A DNA stretch of 64,000 nucleotides from Longimicrobiales bacterium (GTDB lineage: Bacteria; Gemmatimonadota; Gemmatimonadetes; Longimicrobiales; Gaopeijiaceae). Of this stretch, positions 54,172-63,556 are shown one piece after another (position 1 is the stretch's first letter; each line of letters opens with the position of its first letter). The notes under the pieces are model-generated. The model was not told where the DNA came from. It saw only the letters and a program-made list of their open reading frames with translations, and made no database searches. The stretch is from positions 1,963,340 through 2,027,339 of the forward strand of contig OX638356.1 of NCBI GenBank assembly GCA_951813395.1, written 5' to 3'. The position numbers and the translations under genes are program-made.

Positions 54172-55434
54172 ATGATCGTGACACTTCGCACCGAACGAAT
54201 CCGGACGCTCGACCAGATGCGCGCCTTCGTGGAAGGCAACGAATCTGCGGACTTCCAGATCACCGACCGCACTTCCGCCTACGTCTTCGTCCGCCGCACG
54301 CTGGTCCGCTTCGAGTACCACGGCCTCGGGAAGCCCGACAAGGGGCTGGTGAAGCGGTTCCTTGAGAAGGCGACGGGCATTTCCCGCGCCCAGGTCACCC
54401 GCCTGATCCGACAGCACCGCCGGACGGGCCACATCCGCGACCACCGCAACAAGCCCCCGGCCAACGCCTTCCGGCGGCGCTACACGCCCCACGACGCCGC
54501 TCTGCTCGCCGAGGTCGACGAAGCCTTCGGCCAGCCCTCCGGACCCGCCACCAAGGTGGTCCTGCAACGCATGCACGAGGTCTACGGCGACGGACGCTTC
54601 GCACGCCTCGCCTCGATCTCCAACGGCCACATCTACAACCTCCGCAAGACCCGCGCGTACCGGACCGGCCGCCTCACCTTCCGTAAGACCCGGTCCACTC
54701 CCATCGCCATCGGGATCCGCCGCAAGCCGCGGCCGGATGGCAAACCCGGCCATCTCCGCGTCGACACCGTCCACCTCGGCGACCGCGACGACCGGAAGGG
54801 CATCTATCTCATCAACGTCGTCGACGAAGTCACGCAGTTCCAACACCTTGGAGCCGTGCCGCGCATCACCCAGCACTTCCTCGTCCCGCGCCTCGAAGCC
54901 CTGCTGGCCGCCTTCCCCTTCACCGTCCACGCCTTCCATGCGGACAACGGCAGCGAATACGTCAACGGCCGGGTGGCCGCGCTGCTCAACAAGCTCCACG
55001 TCGGCGTCTTCACCAAGTCCCGGCCCCGCCATCCCAACGACAACGCGCTGGTCGAGACCAAGAACGGAGCCGTCGTCCGCAAGTGGCTCGGCCACATCCA
55101 CGTCCCCCACGCCCTCGTCCCCCAGGTCAACGCCTTCCTCCACGACCACCTCTGCCCCTTCCTCAACTTCCACCGGCCCTGCCTCTTCCCCACCGAAATC
55201 ACCAGCCCCACCGGCCGAGTCAAGCGGCGCTACCGGCAACAGGACGTGACCACGCCCCACGAGCGCTTCAAGGCCCTGCCCGGCGCCGAAGCCTTCCTCC
55301 GGCCCGGTGTCACCCTCGGTGCCCTCGACCAACTCGCCGCCGCAACCACCGACCTCGACGCCGCCCAAGCCGTCCAGCGCTCCCGCGACGAACTCTTCCG
55401 CGCCATCGGCCAGTCCAGCAACTCCGCCGCGTGA
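54172..55434 (+). CDS. DDE (rve-type) transposase, copy 2
   Basis: Encodes 420 residues, the same protein as at 15736-16998. D-D-E residues are Asp198, Asp258 and Glu295. The start ATG 54172 is followed by 'IVTLRTERIRTL'; the base just before the start codon differs between copies. Both ends of this element are intact, so it is the better candidate for an active copy. IS481-like by general appearance; family not confirmed. Confidence 0.93.
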   Translation: MIVTLRTERIRTLDQMRAFVEGNESADFQITDRTSAYVFVRRTLVRFEYHGLGKPDKGLVKRFLEKATGISRAQVTRLIRQHRRTGHIRDHRNKPPANAFRRRYTPHDAALLAEVDEAFGQPSGPATKVVLQRMHEVYGDGRFARLASISNGHIYNLRKTRAYRTGRLTFRKTRSTPIAIGIRRKPRPDGKPGHLRVDTVHLGDRDDRKGIYLINVVDEVTQFQHLGAVPRITQHFLVPRLEALLAAFPFTVHAFHADNGSEYVNGRVAALLNKLHVGVFTKSRPRHPNDNALVETKNGAVVRKWLGHIHVPHALVPQVNAFLHDHLCPFLNFHRPCLFPTEITSPTGRVKRRYRQQDVTTPHERFKALPGAEAFLRPGVTLGALDQLAAATTDLDAAQAVQRSRDELFRAIGQSSNSAA

Positions 55435-55502
55435 TCCGACTCGCGCCAACCGCAAGCTTGCCGGAGACCCTCCTGCCTCTCCGGCGTCCCACGGCCCGCC
55501 GG

Positions 55503-55532
55503 TTGCCTCTCTCCCCCGTACAAGGAGATAAT
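55503..55532 (+). promoter_or_regulatory. Possible outward promoter of DDE element copy 2, toward comM
   Basis: TTGCCT (55503-55508) and GATAAT (55527-55532) are 18 bases apart and point out of the element. comM starts 165 bases beyond the element end on the same strand. Confidence 0.35.
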
Positions 55533-55622
55533 GATACACCCTCAACTGCCACCTGCCCCGGGCTCGGGCCTCACCCCTCGCACCTTCTCCGGTTCAGGCT
55601 CATCTCCGTATTGGAAAAGACT

Positions 55623-55627
55623 GCCCC
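55623..55627. repeat. Target site duplication, right copy (GCCCC)
   Basis: GCCCC follows the terminal AAGACT of DDE element copy 2 and matches 54077-54081. Confidence 0.8.
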
Positions 55628-55786
55628 ACGCCCACGGTTGGCACCGGGTATCGCCCGCGTTGACGCCGGATAGCCTCTCCAGCTGGCCGTTTCAGCCATG
55701 CCAGCGCCCCCCTCGCGGGAATACCCTACGTGCGCCCTGGCCACGGTGGGCCCTGGGCGGATCCGGTCAACCGCACGGAGGATTTC

Positions 55787-57313
55787 ATGCTGGCAGTCGT
55801 TCGTTCCTGTTGGGTCCACGGCGTCGAGGGGCAGCCGGTCAGAGTGGAGGTGGAGGTTCGGAAGGGACTGCCCATCTTCACCGTCGTCGGCCTGCCGGCG
55901 GGGGCGGTGCGCGAAGGCAAGGAGCGCGTATTCGCCGCGTTCGCGCAGACCGGAATCTCGTTCTCACCCCGCCGCGTGACGGTGAATCTCGCGCCGGCGG
56001 ATCTTCCGAAATCCGGTTCCGGCTTCGACCTGCCGATCGCCGTCGCGCTGCTGGCGGCCAGGGAGCACATCCCGACGGAGGCGCTTGCCGGCCGCGCCTT
56101 CGTGGGTGAACTGGGACTCGACGGTGCGGTACGGCCCGTGCGCGGCGCGATTGCACTGGCCATGAGCTGCCGGTCCAATGGGCCGCGCAGCCTCTTCGTG
56201 CCGGCGGGCAACGCCCGTGAGGCATCGGCCGTACCGGGAGTGGAGGTGGTGCCGGTGCGGTCGCTGGAGGAGACCGTGGGGATTCTTCGCGGAGAACGTG
56301 ATCCGCTCCCGATCCCGTCGGCGCGGGCGGTCCTACCCCCTCCGCTCCCAGACCTCGAGGACGTCCGCGGCCAACATCTGGCGAAGCGGGCACTGGTGGT
56401 GGCGGCCGCGGGCGGGCACAGCCTTCTCAAGACGGGTCCGCCCGGTGCCGGGAAGACGATGCTGGCCAGGCGGCTGCCCGGACTGCTCCCGCCGTTGCGG
56501 GAGTCCGAGTCGCTCGAGGTGACCCGGGTCCATTCGGTTGCCGGGCTCCTGGACACGGATCGACCCTTGAAGACGCGGCGTCCCTTTCGGGCTCCGCATC
56601 ACACGATATCGGCGGGGGGACTCATCGGTGGCGGCAATCCGCCGCGGCCAGGCGAGGTCAGCCTGGCGCACCTGGGGGTGCTGTTCCTCGATGAACTGCC
56701 GGAATTCAACCGGCGAGTCCTCGAAACGTTGCGACAGCCGATCGAGTCCGGCCGCGTCCGCATTGCGCGCGTCCGTAACACCGTCGCCTTTCCGGCGCGT
56801 TTCCAGTTTATCGCGGCCATGAATCCGTGTCCGTGCGGCCTGGACGGAGAGGGCTGCATCTGCGCGGACCGGGACGTCGCCCGCTACAGGTCGCGCCTTT
56901 CCGGTCCCCTCCTGGACAGGATCGATCTGCAGGTCCGGATGCGCCCGGTCACCTGGCGGGACCTCACGTCGGGGGACGGCGTCCCGGCCCTGGGCACGGC
57001 GGCGGCCAGGGAGCACGTCCGGGAGGCCAGAGAACGCCAGGCCGCCCGCCTCGGCGACGGCCTCGCGTGCAACGCCATGATGCGCTCGCGCGACGTCATG
57101 AGATTCTGCTCACTGTCGGACGCCGGGGCCGAATTGCTGGAAGAGGGGGTCGGTGCCTATCAGCTGTCCGCGCGTGCCGTGCACCGAACACTGCGGGTTG
57201 CGCGCACCATCGCGGATCTCGCTGGCAACGACAGCATCGATGCGGCTCAAGTGGCGGAGGCGCTGCGCTTGCGTTCGGGGCTTCACGGGACGTTCGCTGG
57301 ATCCGGCGTGTGA
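55787..57313 (+). CDS. comM: ComM/YifB-family AAA+ ATPase
   Basis: Encodes 508 residues from ATG 55787, with CGGAGG upstream. The N-terminal lon-like part ('VNLAPADLPKSGSGFDLPIA' in part) is followed by the Mg-chelatase-like ATPase: Walker A 'GPPGAGKTML', Walker B 'LFLDELPEF', 'RPFRAPHHTISAGGLIGGG' (as RPFRAPHHTIS) and 'NPCPCG'. The C-terminal domain has 'YQLSARAVHRTLRVARTIAD'. In naturally competent bacteria ComM is a helicase that drives branch migration during recombination of incoming DNA. Other competence genes are not seen here. Confidence 0.93.
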   Translation: MLAVVRSCWVHGVEGQPVRVEVEVRKGLPIFTVVGLPAGAVREGKERVFAAFAQTGISFSPRRVTVNLAPADLPKSGSGFDLPIAVALLAAREHIPTEALAGRAFVGELGLDGAVRPVRGAIALAMSCRSNGPRSLFVPAGNAREASAVPGVEVVPVRSLEETVGILRGERDPLPIPSARAVLPPPLPDLEDVRGQHLAKRALVVAAAGGHSLLKTGPPGAGKTMLARRLPGLLPPLRESESLEVTRVHSVAGLLDTDRPLKTRRPFRAPHHTISAGGLIGGGNPPRPGEVSLAHLGVLFLDELPEFNRRVLETLRQPIESGRVRIARVRNTVAFPARFQFIAAMNPCPCGLDGEGCICADRDVARYRSRLSGPLLDRIDLQVRMRPVTWRDLTSGDGVPALGTAAAREHVREARERQAARLGDGLACNAMMRSRDVMRFCSLSDAGAELLEEGVGAYQLSARAVHRTLRVARTIADLAGNDSIDAAQVAEALRLRSGLHGTFAGSGV

Positions 57314-57447
57314 CGCGTACCTTGTTTGGGTGGCCGTCGAGGCATTAGCCTGCCATCGTAGCCGGGTACGTCAAGCGAGCTCCCGAGCCCACGAACAACC
57401 GGTGGGCGCCGGCGGAGGCCAGTCTCACGCGGATGCAGTAGCCAGGA

Positions 57448-58614
57448 ATGGACGTCACCAATCACTACATGGACTATGCCGCCACCTCGGCGGTGCGCCC
57501 GCCCGAGGTTACGGCGGCGGTGTCGGACTTCCTGCGCGGGAACGGCTGCACGCCCGGGAGAGGGGGGCATTCGGGAGCCACGGAGGCGGCGCGGATCGCG
57601 TTTCGCTGCCGCCGCGCCATCGCACGGATGCTGGGACTGCCGGGCGATCCCGGGCGCATCGCCTTCATGCACAACGCAACGCATGCCCTGAACACGGCGC
57701 TTTGGGGCGTGCTGGGCGAAGGCGACGTCCTGGTCGTCTCCCAGTACGACCACAACGCCGTGTTCAGGCCTGCGCACCACCTCGCGACCTCGATGGGCGT
57801 CGAAGTTCGAATGCTGTCGGGCGATCCCGACGGGGGCGTCGACATGGACGAAGCCGTCAGGCTCCTGGACGGAGCGCGGGTACTGGTGGTCAATGTCGCG
57901 TCGAACGTGCTCGGCACGCGCATGCCGGTCGAGGCCCTCGCGGCGGCGGCTCGAGGCGCCGGCGCGGTCGTTGTCGCCGATGCCGCGCAGTCGGCCGGCC
58001 ACCTGCCGCCACCCTCCTCTCCAGCCGCGGACGTGATCGCGTTCACGGGTCACAAGGGGCTCCTGGGTCCACAGGGAACGGGCGGGTTGTGGGTGAGGGA
58101 AGGCCTGGAATGCCGGTCGCTGCTTTGCGGGGGTACCGGTGGTGACTCGCGTCGCCGCCGCATGCCCAGCGCGATGCCGGATCGGCTGGAGGCAGGGACC
58201 GGAAACTCGCCCGGTATCGCCGGACTCCTTGCGGGTTGCCAGTTCCTCGCCGAGATGGGGACAGAGGCAATCCACGCCCGCGAAATGACCCTGAAGGCGA
58301 AGTTGTTCGACGGGCTGTCCCGGATTCCGGGCGTAACGGTGCTGTCGCCCCCGGCACCGAGCGGGGTGCCGGTCGTGACGGTCAAGGCGGATTCCATGGA
58401 CGCCGCGACGCTTGCCGGACGCCTGGACCGCGAACACGGGGTACAGACGAGGGCCGGACTGCACTGCGCGCCGGAGGTTCACAGGATCCTCGGCACATCC
58501 GGCGACGGGGCCGTACGGTTCTCGCTCGGGTGGGCGTCCACCGATGGGGACGTCGACGCCGCGGTGACCGCGGTGGACGCGATCGTCAAGCCGGTGGCCG
58601 TGCCGGTGTCTTGA
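57448..58614 (+). CDS. Class V aminotransferase, cysteine desulfurase-like
   Basis: Encodes 388 residues. PLP Lys in 'FTGHKGLLGPQGTGGLWV', pyridine-contacting Asp in 'VVADAAQSAGHLP', and 'HNATHALNTALWGVL' in the N-terminal half. A Cys in 'TRAGLHCAPEVHRILGT' is where cysteine desulfurases of this subgroup have the sulfur-accepting residue. This fits the NifS-like 'cysteine desulfurase family' found in many bacteria apart from isc/suf operons. The downstream gene overlaps (TTGA). Confidence 0.88.
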   Translation: MDVTNHYMDYAATSAVRPPEVTAAVSDFLRGNGCTPGRGGHSGATEAARIAFRCRRAIARMLGLPGDPGRIAFMHNATHALNTALWGVLGEGDVLVVSQYDHNAVFRPAHHLATSMGVEVRMLSGDPDGGVDMDEAVRLLDGARVLVVNVASNVLGTRMPVEALAAAARGAGAVVVADAAQSAGHLPPPSSPAADVIAFTGHKGLLGPQGTGGLWVREGLECRSLLCGGTGGDSRRRRMPSAMPDRLEAGTGNSPGIAGLLAGCQFLAEMGTEAIHAREMTLKAKLFDGLSRIPGVTVLSPPAPSGVPVVTVKADSMDAATLAGRLDREHGVQTRAGLHCAPEVHRILGTSGDGAVRFSLGWASTDGDVDAAVTAVDAIVKPVAVPVS

Positions 58615-59195
58615 CGGCCCGGAGGATCTTCTACGCCGTCTGGCCCCCGGAGGAGGTCAGGGAGCGGCTCTGGAACTCGCTGGCGCCACTGCGCGACGCG
58701 ACCACCGGGGTCCGCTGGATCCCGCCCGGCCGCTACCATGTCACGCTTCGCTTCATGGGCGAGGTCGATGCCGCGTTGCTGCCCCGGCTGCTGGGCGCCG
58801 TGGAGGCGCTGGCTCGCGAGCCCCCGTTTCGGGCCCGTCTGGCGGGCAGCGGCACCTACCCCCGGCGAGGCGTCCCGCGCGTCTACTGGGTGGGGTTGAA
58901 GGCGGATCCACTTTTACGCGTGCGTAATCTCCTGGACCGGGAGCTCGCCCGCCAGGGATTCGCGGCGGAGCGTCGGGCCTTCACGCCGCATCTCACAATC
59001 GGAAGGACGAAGCGCGGATGCACTCCCGCGGGGACCGGGCGGGGCAGACGCCGGGAACGTGAACTCTCCCCCGTATCCGAGTGGTTCAGGGTGGAGGCGG
59101 TCCACGTCGTTCAGAGCAGGCTGTTCCCCGACGGGCCTCGGTATGCGAACGTTCACGGGGTGGCTCTCAAGGGGGACGCAGACCCGGAGGACTGA
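58611..59195 (+). CDS. thpR: RNA 2',3'-cyclic phosphodiesterase (2H family)
   Basis: Encodes 194 residues from TTG 58611, which overlaps the stop of the desulfurase-like gene; no better start is available before 'ARRIFYAVWPPEEV'. The two H-x-T motifs that define the 2H phosphoesterases are 'YHVTLRFMGEV' and 'FTPHLTIGRTKR'. The enzyme opens 2',3'-cyclic phosphates on RNA. It ends 48 bases before the response regulator gene. Confidence 0.9.
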   Translation: MTARRIFYAVWPPEEVRERLWNSLAPLRDATTGVRWIPPGRYHVTLRFMGEVDAALLPRLLGAVEALAREPPFRARLAGSGTYPRRGVPRVYWVGLKADPLLRVRNLLDRELARQGFAAERRAFTPHLTIGRTKRGCTPAGTGRGRRRERELSPVSEWFRVEAVHVVQSRLFPDGPRYANVHGVALKGDADPED

Positions 59196-59243
59196 AGGTC
59201 AGGGCGCCCGGGAGCGGCCTGGGGACAACCTGGAGTCGGAGCC

Positions 59244-60602
59244 ATGGCAAGGATTCTCATCATCGACGACGAGGAGTCGATCGGCGTCGCGCTGAAGCAG
59301 CTGTTCGAGTACGAGGGACATCGGGTGCATCTGTCGCCCAACGGACCGAGCGGACTGATCGACTATCCGGACTTTCGACCCGATGTCGTTTTCCTGGACG
59401 TGAAGATGCCCAAGATGGACGGGCTGGAGGTCCTGGAACGGATTCGGGAGGCGGACTCCGCTGCCGTGGTGGTCATGGTGTCGGGTCACGGTACGATCGG
59501 CACCGCCGTCGAGGCGACGCGCAAGGGCGCCTTCGACTTCCTCGAGAAGCCCCTCGACACCGACCGGCTGCTCGTGACATTGCGCAACGCGCTCATGGTC
59601 AGAGGGCTGTCCGACAGCGTGGAACGCCTGACGAGCGAGATCGAGATCCACCACGGCATCGTCGGTGCGTCGCCGGCGATCCGGCAGATTCTGCGCGATA
59701 TCGAGAAGGTCGGCGCGACGGATGCACCCGTCCTGATCACCGGCGAGAACGGGACGGGCAAGGAACTGACCGCCAAGGCGCTGCACCGCCGCTCGGCCCG
59801 GGCCGAACAGCGATTCGTGGAAGTCAACTGCGCGGCCATCCCCTCGGAGCTGATCGAGTCGGAACTCTTCGGGCACGTCAAGGGGTCCTTCACCGGTGCG
59901 GTCGCCGACCGTGAGGGCAAGTTCGAGCAGGCCCACCGCGGAACGCTCTTCCTCGATGAGGTGGGGGACATGTCGCTCGCGGCCCAGGCCAAGGTACTCC
60001 GGGCCCTGCAGGGGGGCGACATCACTCCGGTCGGCGGAGCACGCCCCGTGTCCGTGGATGTCCGCGTGATCGCCGCGACCAACAAGGATCTCTACGGCCA
60101 GATCGAGAAGGGTGACTTCAGGGAGGACCTCCTGCACCGTCTCAACATGGTTACAATCCGGGTTCCGCCCCTGAGGGAGCGCCGCAACGACATCCCCATG
60201 CTTGTGGCGCACTTCGCGGATCTCGTTCCCGGAAGCTACGGCGTGCCCTACAAGCGGTTCACTGAAGATGCGCTTAGTGCTCTCGTCGATTCGGACTGGC
60301 CCGGCAACGTCCGCCAGCTCAAGAACGCGGTGGCGCGTCTCATGATCCTGAGCGGAGGTGATTCGGTCGAGCGTGGGGATGTGGACGCGTTGGTGCGGCC
60401 GGATGACTCGGAACCCGGAGTACCGGGCGACATGATGGCCCTGGAGAAGCTCAGCGAATTCAAGGATGCCGCCGAAAAGGCCTTTATCGCGGGGAAACTG
60501 AGGGATCACGACTGGAATGTCTCGGAAGCCGCGCGCCGCATGGGAATGCCGCGTTCGAACCTCTACAAGAAGATCGACAGGCATGGCCTGCAGCGCGGCT
60601 AG
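59244..60602 (+). CDS. Sigma-54-dependent response regulator, NtrX-like
   Basis: Encodes 452 residues. Receiver domain (1-120): acidic pair in 'ILIIDDEES', phosphoacceptor Asp52 in 'VVFLDVKMPKMDG', Lys in 'FDFLEKPLD'. AAA+ domain: Walker A 'GENGTGKELT', sigma-54 contact loop 'GSFTGA' (usually GAFTGA), Walker B 'GTLFLDEVGDMS', arginine-finger region 'REDLLHRLNMVTI'. The C-terminal Fis-type helix-turn-helix is 'DWNVSEAARRMGMPRSNLYK'. It activates sigma-54 promoters when phosphorylated. A likely partner is the NtrY-like kinase at 44965-49026 (inference). Confidence 0.93.
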   Translation: MARILIIDDEESIGVALKQLFEYEGHRVHLSPNGPSGLIDYPDFRPDVVFLDVKMPKMDGLEVLERIREADSAAVVVMVSGHGTIGTAVEATRKGAFDFLEKPLDTDRLLVTLRNALMVRGLSDSVERLTSEIEIHHGIVGASPAIRQILRDIEKVGATDAPVLITGENGTGKELTAKALHRRSARAEQRFVEVNCAAIPSELIESELFGHVKGSFTGAVADREGKFEQAHRGTLFLDEVGDMSLAAQAKVLRALQGGDITPVGGARPVSVDVRVIAATNKDLYGQIEKGDFREDLLHRLNMVTIRVPPLRERRNDIPMLVAHFADLVPGSYGVPYKRFTEDALSALVDSDWPGNVRQLKNAVARLMILSGGDSVERGDVDALVRPDDSEPGVPGDMMALEKLSEFKDAAEKAFIAGKLRDHDWNVSEAARRMGMPRSNLYKKIDRHGLQRG

Positions 60603-60760
60603 GCTCGCGTGCGCGATCCGGGCCTTTCGGACTCGTGGTCCGGGGCTCACATTCCGTGGCACCCTCGGGGGCTGCCCCGTCCCGGCGGCACCCCCACGCA
60701 CCTGGCCATGGCGACCGGTTCGCCACCGCAACCCCGTGGTCCCCGAGTGAGAGACGACTC

Positions 60761-61612
60761 ATGAGTCTTACCGGGCGTTCCCCGACATTGGACGACTCGC
60801 TGGACCAGTATCTCCAGGAGATCAGCCGGTATCCGCTGATCGATCAGGAGGAGGAAGCCCGGCTCGCCCAGGGGATCAGACGGGGCGAGGAGGAAGCCCT
60901 GATCAAGCTCGTGCGCGCGAACCTGCGGTTCGTCGTATCCGTTTCGAAGAAGTACCAGAACCAGGGTGTTCCGCTGCCCGACCTCATCAGCGAGGGCAAT
61001 CTGGGACTGATCCGGGCCGCGCACAAATTCGACGAGACCAGGGGCATCAAGTTCATCAGCTACGCCGTCTGGTGGATACGGCAGGCGATCCTGCAGGCCC
61101 TCGCCGAGCAGAGCCGCGTTGTCCGCGTGCCCATCAACAGGGTGGCGACGCTGCGCCGCATTGCGAAGTACCGGGCTGCGCGCCTCCAGGAGCTGGGCCG
61201 TGAGCCCACCGTGGACGAGATCGCGCGTGGGCTGGACCTGGGCCCGGCCGAGGTCGAACAGGCCCTCACGCTCACCCGCTCGCCCGTCTCTCTGGACTCG
61301 CCGATCGTACCCGGCGAGGATGGCCGCCTGATCGACTGCCTTCCCGACCGGGAGTCGCAAGCGCCCGACGAAGAGACGTACGAGAGATTGCTCACCGAGT
61401 CCCTGACGAACGCGCTCGCCACACTGGCCGAGCGCGAAGCGAGGATTCTGAGGCTCTATTTCGGCATCGGCGGCGAGGAGCCCAGATCTCTGGAAGAGAT
61501 CGGAAGGCTGCTTGGCGTCACGCGGGAGCGCGTGCGTCAGATCAAGGAGAAAGCCCTGGGCCACCTCCGCCACGCTTCCAGAAGGCGGGCGCTCGAGTCG
61601 TTTTCCGACTAG
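60761..61612 (+). CDS. rpoD: RNA polymerase sigma factor, primary type, short
   Basis: Encodes 283 residues from ATG 60761. Region 1.2 starts at '[16 protein letters not shown]'; regions 2.1-2.4 include '[20 protein letters not shown]' and '[14 protein letters not shown]' (seen as [13 protein letters not shown]); region 3 and region 4 with '[20 protein letters not shown]' complete it. Region 1.1 and the long non-conserved insertion of proteobacterial RpoD are absent. This short form is the housekeeping factor in Bacteroidota-like and several other phyla. It could be an alternative group 2 factor, but the full region 1.2-4 set favours the primary one. Confidence 0.88.
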   Translation: MSLTGRSPTLDDSLDQYLQEISRYPLIDQEEEARLAQGIRRGEEEALIKLVRANLRFVVSVSKKYQNQGVPLPDLISEGNLGLIRAAHKFDETRGIKFISYAVWWIRQAILQALAEQSRVVRVPINRVATLRRIAKYRAARLQELGREPTVDEIARGLDLGPAEVEQALTLTRSPVSLDSPIVPGEDGRLIDCLPDRESQAPDEETYERLLTESLTNALATLAEREARILRLYFGIGGEEPRSLEEIGRLLGVTRERVRQIKEKALGHLRHASRRRALESFSD

Positions 61613-61636
61613 CCGGCTCGGTGGCCGAAACGTTCG

Positions 61637-61665
61637 TTGACACGTCGGGCGGGCACGGATACCTT
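61637..61665 (+). promoter_or_regulatory. Promoter of the ribosomal protein operon
   Basis: TTGACA (61637-61642) and TACCTT (61660-61665) are exactly 17 bases apart, the best promoter match in the window. It gives a leader of about 70 bases before the rplM GTG start. Confidence 0.7.
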
Positions 61666-61686
61666 TCCATGCTGTGGTTTTTTCGG

Positions 61687-61716
61687 GCCGGATCCGCTCC
61701 GAGCGTGGAGGCCGGC
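61687..61716 (+). promoter_or_regulatory. Leader hairpin before rplM
   Basis: GCCGG (61687-61691) pairs with CCGGC (61712-61716). Inside, TCC/GGA and GCT/AGC pairs close a CCG loop. It lies in the 5' leader of the L13-S9 mRNA, where autoregulatory structures are known in other bacteria. A regulatory role here is only possible. Confidence 0.35.
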
Positions 61717-61740
61717 TTCCGTATCGCGGGAACGGGAACT

Positions 61741-62172
61741 GTGACGAAAACCATCACCCCAAAGAGTGAAGACATCCACCGGACGTGGTGGGTGGTCGAC
61801 GCGGAGGGCAAACCCCTCGGGCGCCTCGCCACCGAAGTGGCGCGGATCCTGCGGGGCAAGCACAAGCCCATTTACACCCCCCATCTGGACACGGGCGACC
61901 ACGTCATCGTCATCAACGCCGCGAGGGTGGCGCTTACCGGGCGCAAGGCGGAACAGAAGACCTATTTCCGCCACTCGGGCTACATGGGCGGGGACAAGCA
62001 CATACCGTTCTCCACGATGATTGAGCGATTCCCCGACCGGGTCATCGAACTGGCAGTCCGCGGAATGCTCCCGAAGAACAAGCTGGGTCGGGTCATGCGC
62101 AGGAAACTCCGGGTCTACCCGGGCGCACGGCACCCACATCAGGGCCAGAGCCCGAAACCCCTGGAAATCTGA
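61741..62172 (+). CDS. rplM: Ribosomal protein L13 (uL13)
   Basis: Encodes 143 residues from GTG 61741, chosen because the L13 domain starts right there and a promoter lies upstream of it. Conserved '[20 protein letters not shown]' (as [13 protein letters not shown]), '[19 protein letters not shown]', 'HSGYMGG' and '[13 protein letters not shown]' are present. It is a component of the large ribosomal subunit and begins the L13-S9 operon. Confidence 0.96.
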   Translation: MTKTITPKSEDIHRTWWVVDAEGKPLGRLATEVARILRGKHKPIYTPHLDTGDHVIVINAARVALTGRKAEQKTYFRHSGYMGGDKHIPFSTMIERFPDRVIELAVRGMLPKNKLGRVMRRKLRVYPGARHPHQGQSPKPLEI

Positions 62173-62189
62173 TCCCCCACGGAGTCACA

Positions 62190-62585
62190 ATGGCCAGCAA
62201 CCAGCCGATACAAGCGGTGGGGCGCAGGAAGACCAGCGTTGCCCGCGTAGTCCTCCGTCCGGGGCATGGACTCTGGTCCATCAACGGACGCGAACTCGAC
62301 GACTACTTCCCGAGGCCCGCGCACCGGATGCGGATCGAGGACCCGCTGCGCGTGGCCGGCTCGGAGGGCAGCCTGGACGTGAATGTGCGAGTTCGCGGCG
62401 GCGGACTTACCGGCCAGGCCGACGCGATCCGTTTGGGCGTGGCGAGGGCTCTGGTTGCGCAGGATGAGGAAGTCCGGTCGATGATGCGCGAAAGCGGTCT
62501 GCTGACCCGGGACGCACGCAAGGTCGAGCGCAAGAAGCCGGGCCGTCCCAAGGCCCGCAAGCGCTTCCAGTTCAGCAAGCGATAG
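62190..62585 (+). CDS. rpsI: Ribosomal protein S9 (uS9)
   Basis: Encodes 131 residues. Conserved 'AVGRRKTSVARVVLRPG' near the start, 'GGGLTGQADAIRLGVARAL' in the middle, and the basic C-terminal tail 'KPGRPKARKRFQFSKR' that reaches the ribosomal P site. It follows rplM by 17 bases. Confidence 0.97.
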   Translation: MASNQPIQAVGRRKTSVARVVLRPGHGLWSINGRELDDYFPRPAHRMRIEDPLRVAGSEGSLDVNVRVRGGGLTGQADAIRLGVARALVAQDEEVRSMMRESGLLTRDARKVERKKPGRPKARKRFQFSKR

Positions 62586-62598
62586 GCGGCGCATTCGA

Positions 62599-63489
62599 AT
62601 GAATCCAGAGGCAAATGCGGTGGGACTGGCCGAGTTGCTCGACGCTGGTGTCCATTTCGGCCACCAGACCCGGCGTTGGAACCCCAAGATGCGTCCGTTC
62701 ATCTTCGGAGAGCGCAACGGGATCCACATCATCGACCTGCGCAAGACGCTGGATCGCCTCTCGGAGGCCAGGGACGCCGTGCGCAGGGTGGTGCTGAAGG
62801 GAGAGAAGGTCCTCTTTCTCTCGACCAAGCGGCAACTGCGGCAGATCATCGAGGAGGAAGCGACCCGATGCGGCGCGCTGTACGTGACCGAACGCTGGCT
62901 CGGGGGCATGCTGACCAACTTCCAGACGATACGCCGCCAGATTCGGCGAATGAAGGAGCTGGAGCGGGGCCAGGAAGAGAACGCGTTTGAATTCTATACC
63001 AAGAAGGAACGTCTTCTGCTCGAGCGGGAACGGTCCAAGCTCGAGAAGTACTTCATTGGCGTTCGCGACATGGTGCGGTTGCCCGGCGCCGTTTTCGTCG
63101 TCGACGCGAAGCGCGAGATCATCGGTGTGCGGGAGGCCCATCGGCTCGGGATTCCCGTGATCTCCATCGCGGACACGAACGTCGACCCCGAGTTCATCGA
63201 CTATCCCATCCCCGGAAACGACGACGCGATCCGCTCCGTGAGCCTGATCGCGGGTGAGATCGCGGATGCGATCGAGACGGCGCGGCGGGAGGTGCCCGAC
63301 GAACAGCTGCGGCGGCAGGCGGAACTCGAAGCCACCACCTACTCGACCGAGACCGGTGAGAAGTCCGCGGACGTCAGGGAAGTGAGGCGTCGGCCTCGCC
63401 GCCGCCGGCCGCGTCCCGAGGCCATCGCGCAGGTGCGAAAGTCCGGCGACGGCGAAGCGGGCTCCAAGCCCGGTGGCGCCGCGGAATAG
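62599..63489 (+). CDS. rpsB: Ribosomal protein S2 (uS2)
   Basis: Encodes 296 residues. Typical '[19 protein letters not shown]', '[16 protein letters not shown]', '[13 protein letters not shown]' and '[20 protein letters not shown]' (as [17 protein letters not shown]). The last 50 residues after the standard domain form a basic Arg/Pro-rich extension. It starts 13 bases after rpsI, so rplM-rpsI-rpsB-tsf may be one transcript. Confidence 0.97.
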   Translation: MNPEANAVGLAELLDAGVHFGHQTRRWNPKMRPFIFGERNGIHIIDLRKTLDRLSEARDAVRRVVLKGEKVLFLSTKRQLRQIIEEEATRCGALYVTERWLGGMLTNFQTIRRQIRRMKELERGQEENAFEFYTKKERLLLERERSKLEKYFIGVRDMVRLPGAVFVVDAKREIIGVREAHRLGIPVISIADTNVDPEFIDYPIPGNDDAIRSVSLIAGEIADAIETARREVPDEQLRRQAELEATTYSTETGEKSADVREVRRRPRRRRPRPEAIAQVRKSGDGEAGSKPGGAAE

Positions 63490-63556
63490 AGCGGCTGAGG
63501 TCCTTGCGAGCGCTCCGCGCGGCATGGCCCGTGACGCGGCCCAGGGAAACCCGAAA

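Larger units (their letters stand above)
54082..55622 (+). mobile_element. DDE insertion sequence, copy 2, intact
   Basis: The element is 1,541 bases. Imperfect terminal repeats: left AGTCTTGTCCAACGG, right (read inward) AGTCTTTTCCAATACGG. Both continue into TGAGCCTGAAC. TGAGCCTGAA occurs twice on the left (54101-54110, 54136-54145) and once on the right (55593-55602, reverse), likely transposase binding sites. GCCCC is duplicated at both sides. Copy 1 at 15548-18674 is nearly identical and inverted. The 188 bases between the transposase stop and the right end carry a possible outward promoter and no gene. Confidence 0.93.

Noticed and set aside
55531-56109. Frame starting at an AAGGAG-preceded ATG in the right end of the DDE element and running into comM
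   Set aside because: It crosses the element border and continues out of frame through comM; in copy 1 the same start gives an unrelated tail. The spacing from AAGGAG to ATG is only three bases.
61621-61740. N-terminal extension of L13 by 40 codons
   Set aside because: This stretch contains the strong promoter and leader hairpin and has no L13 similarity; GTG 61741 fits the family start.
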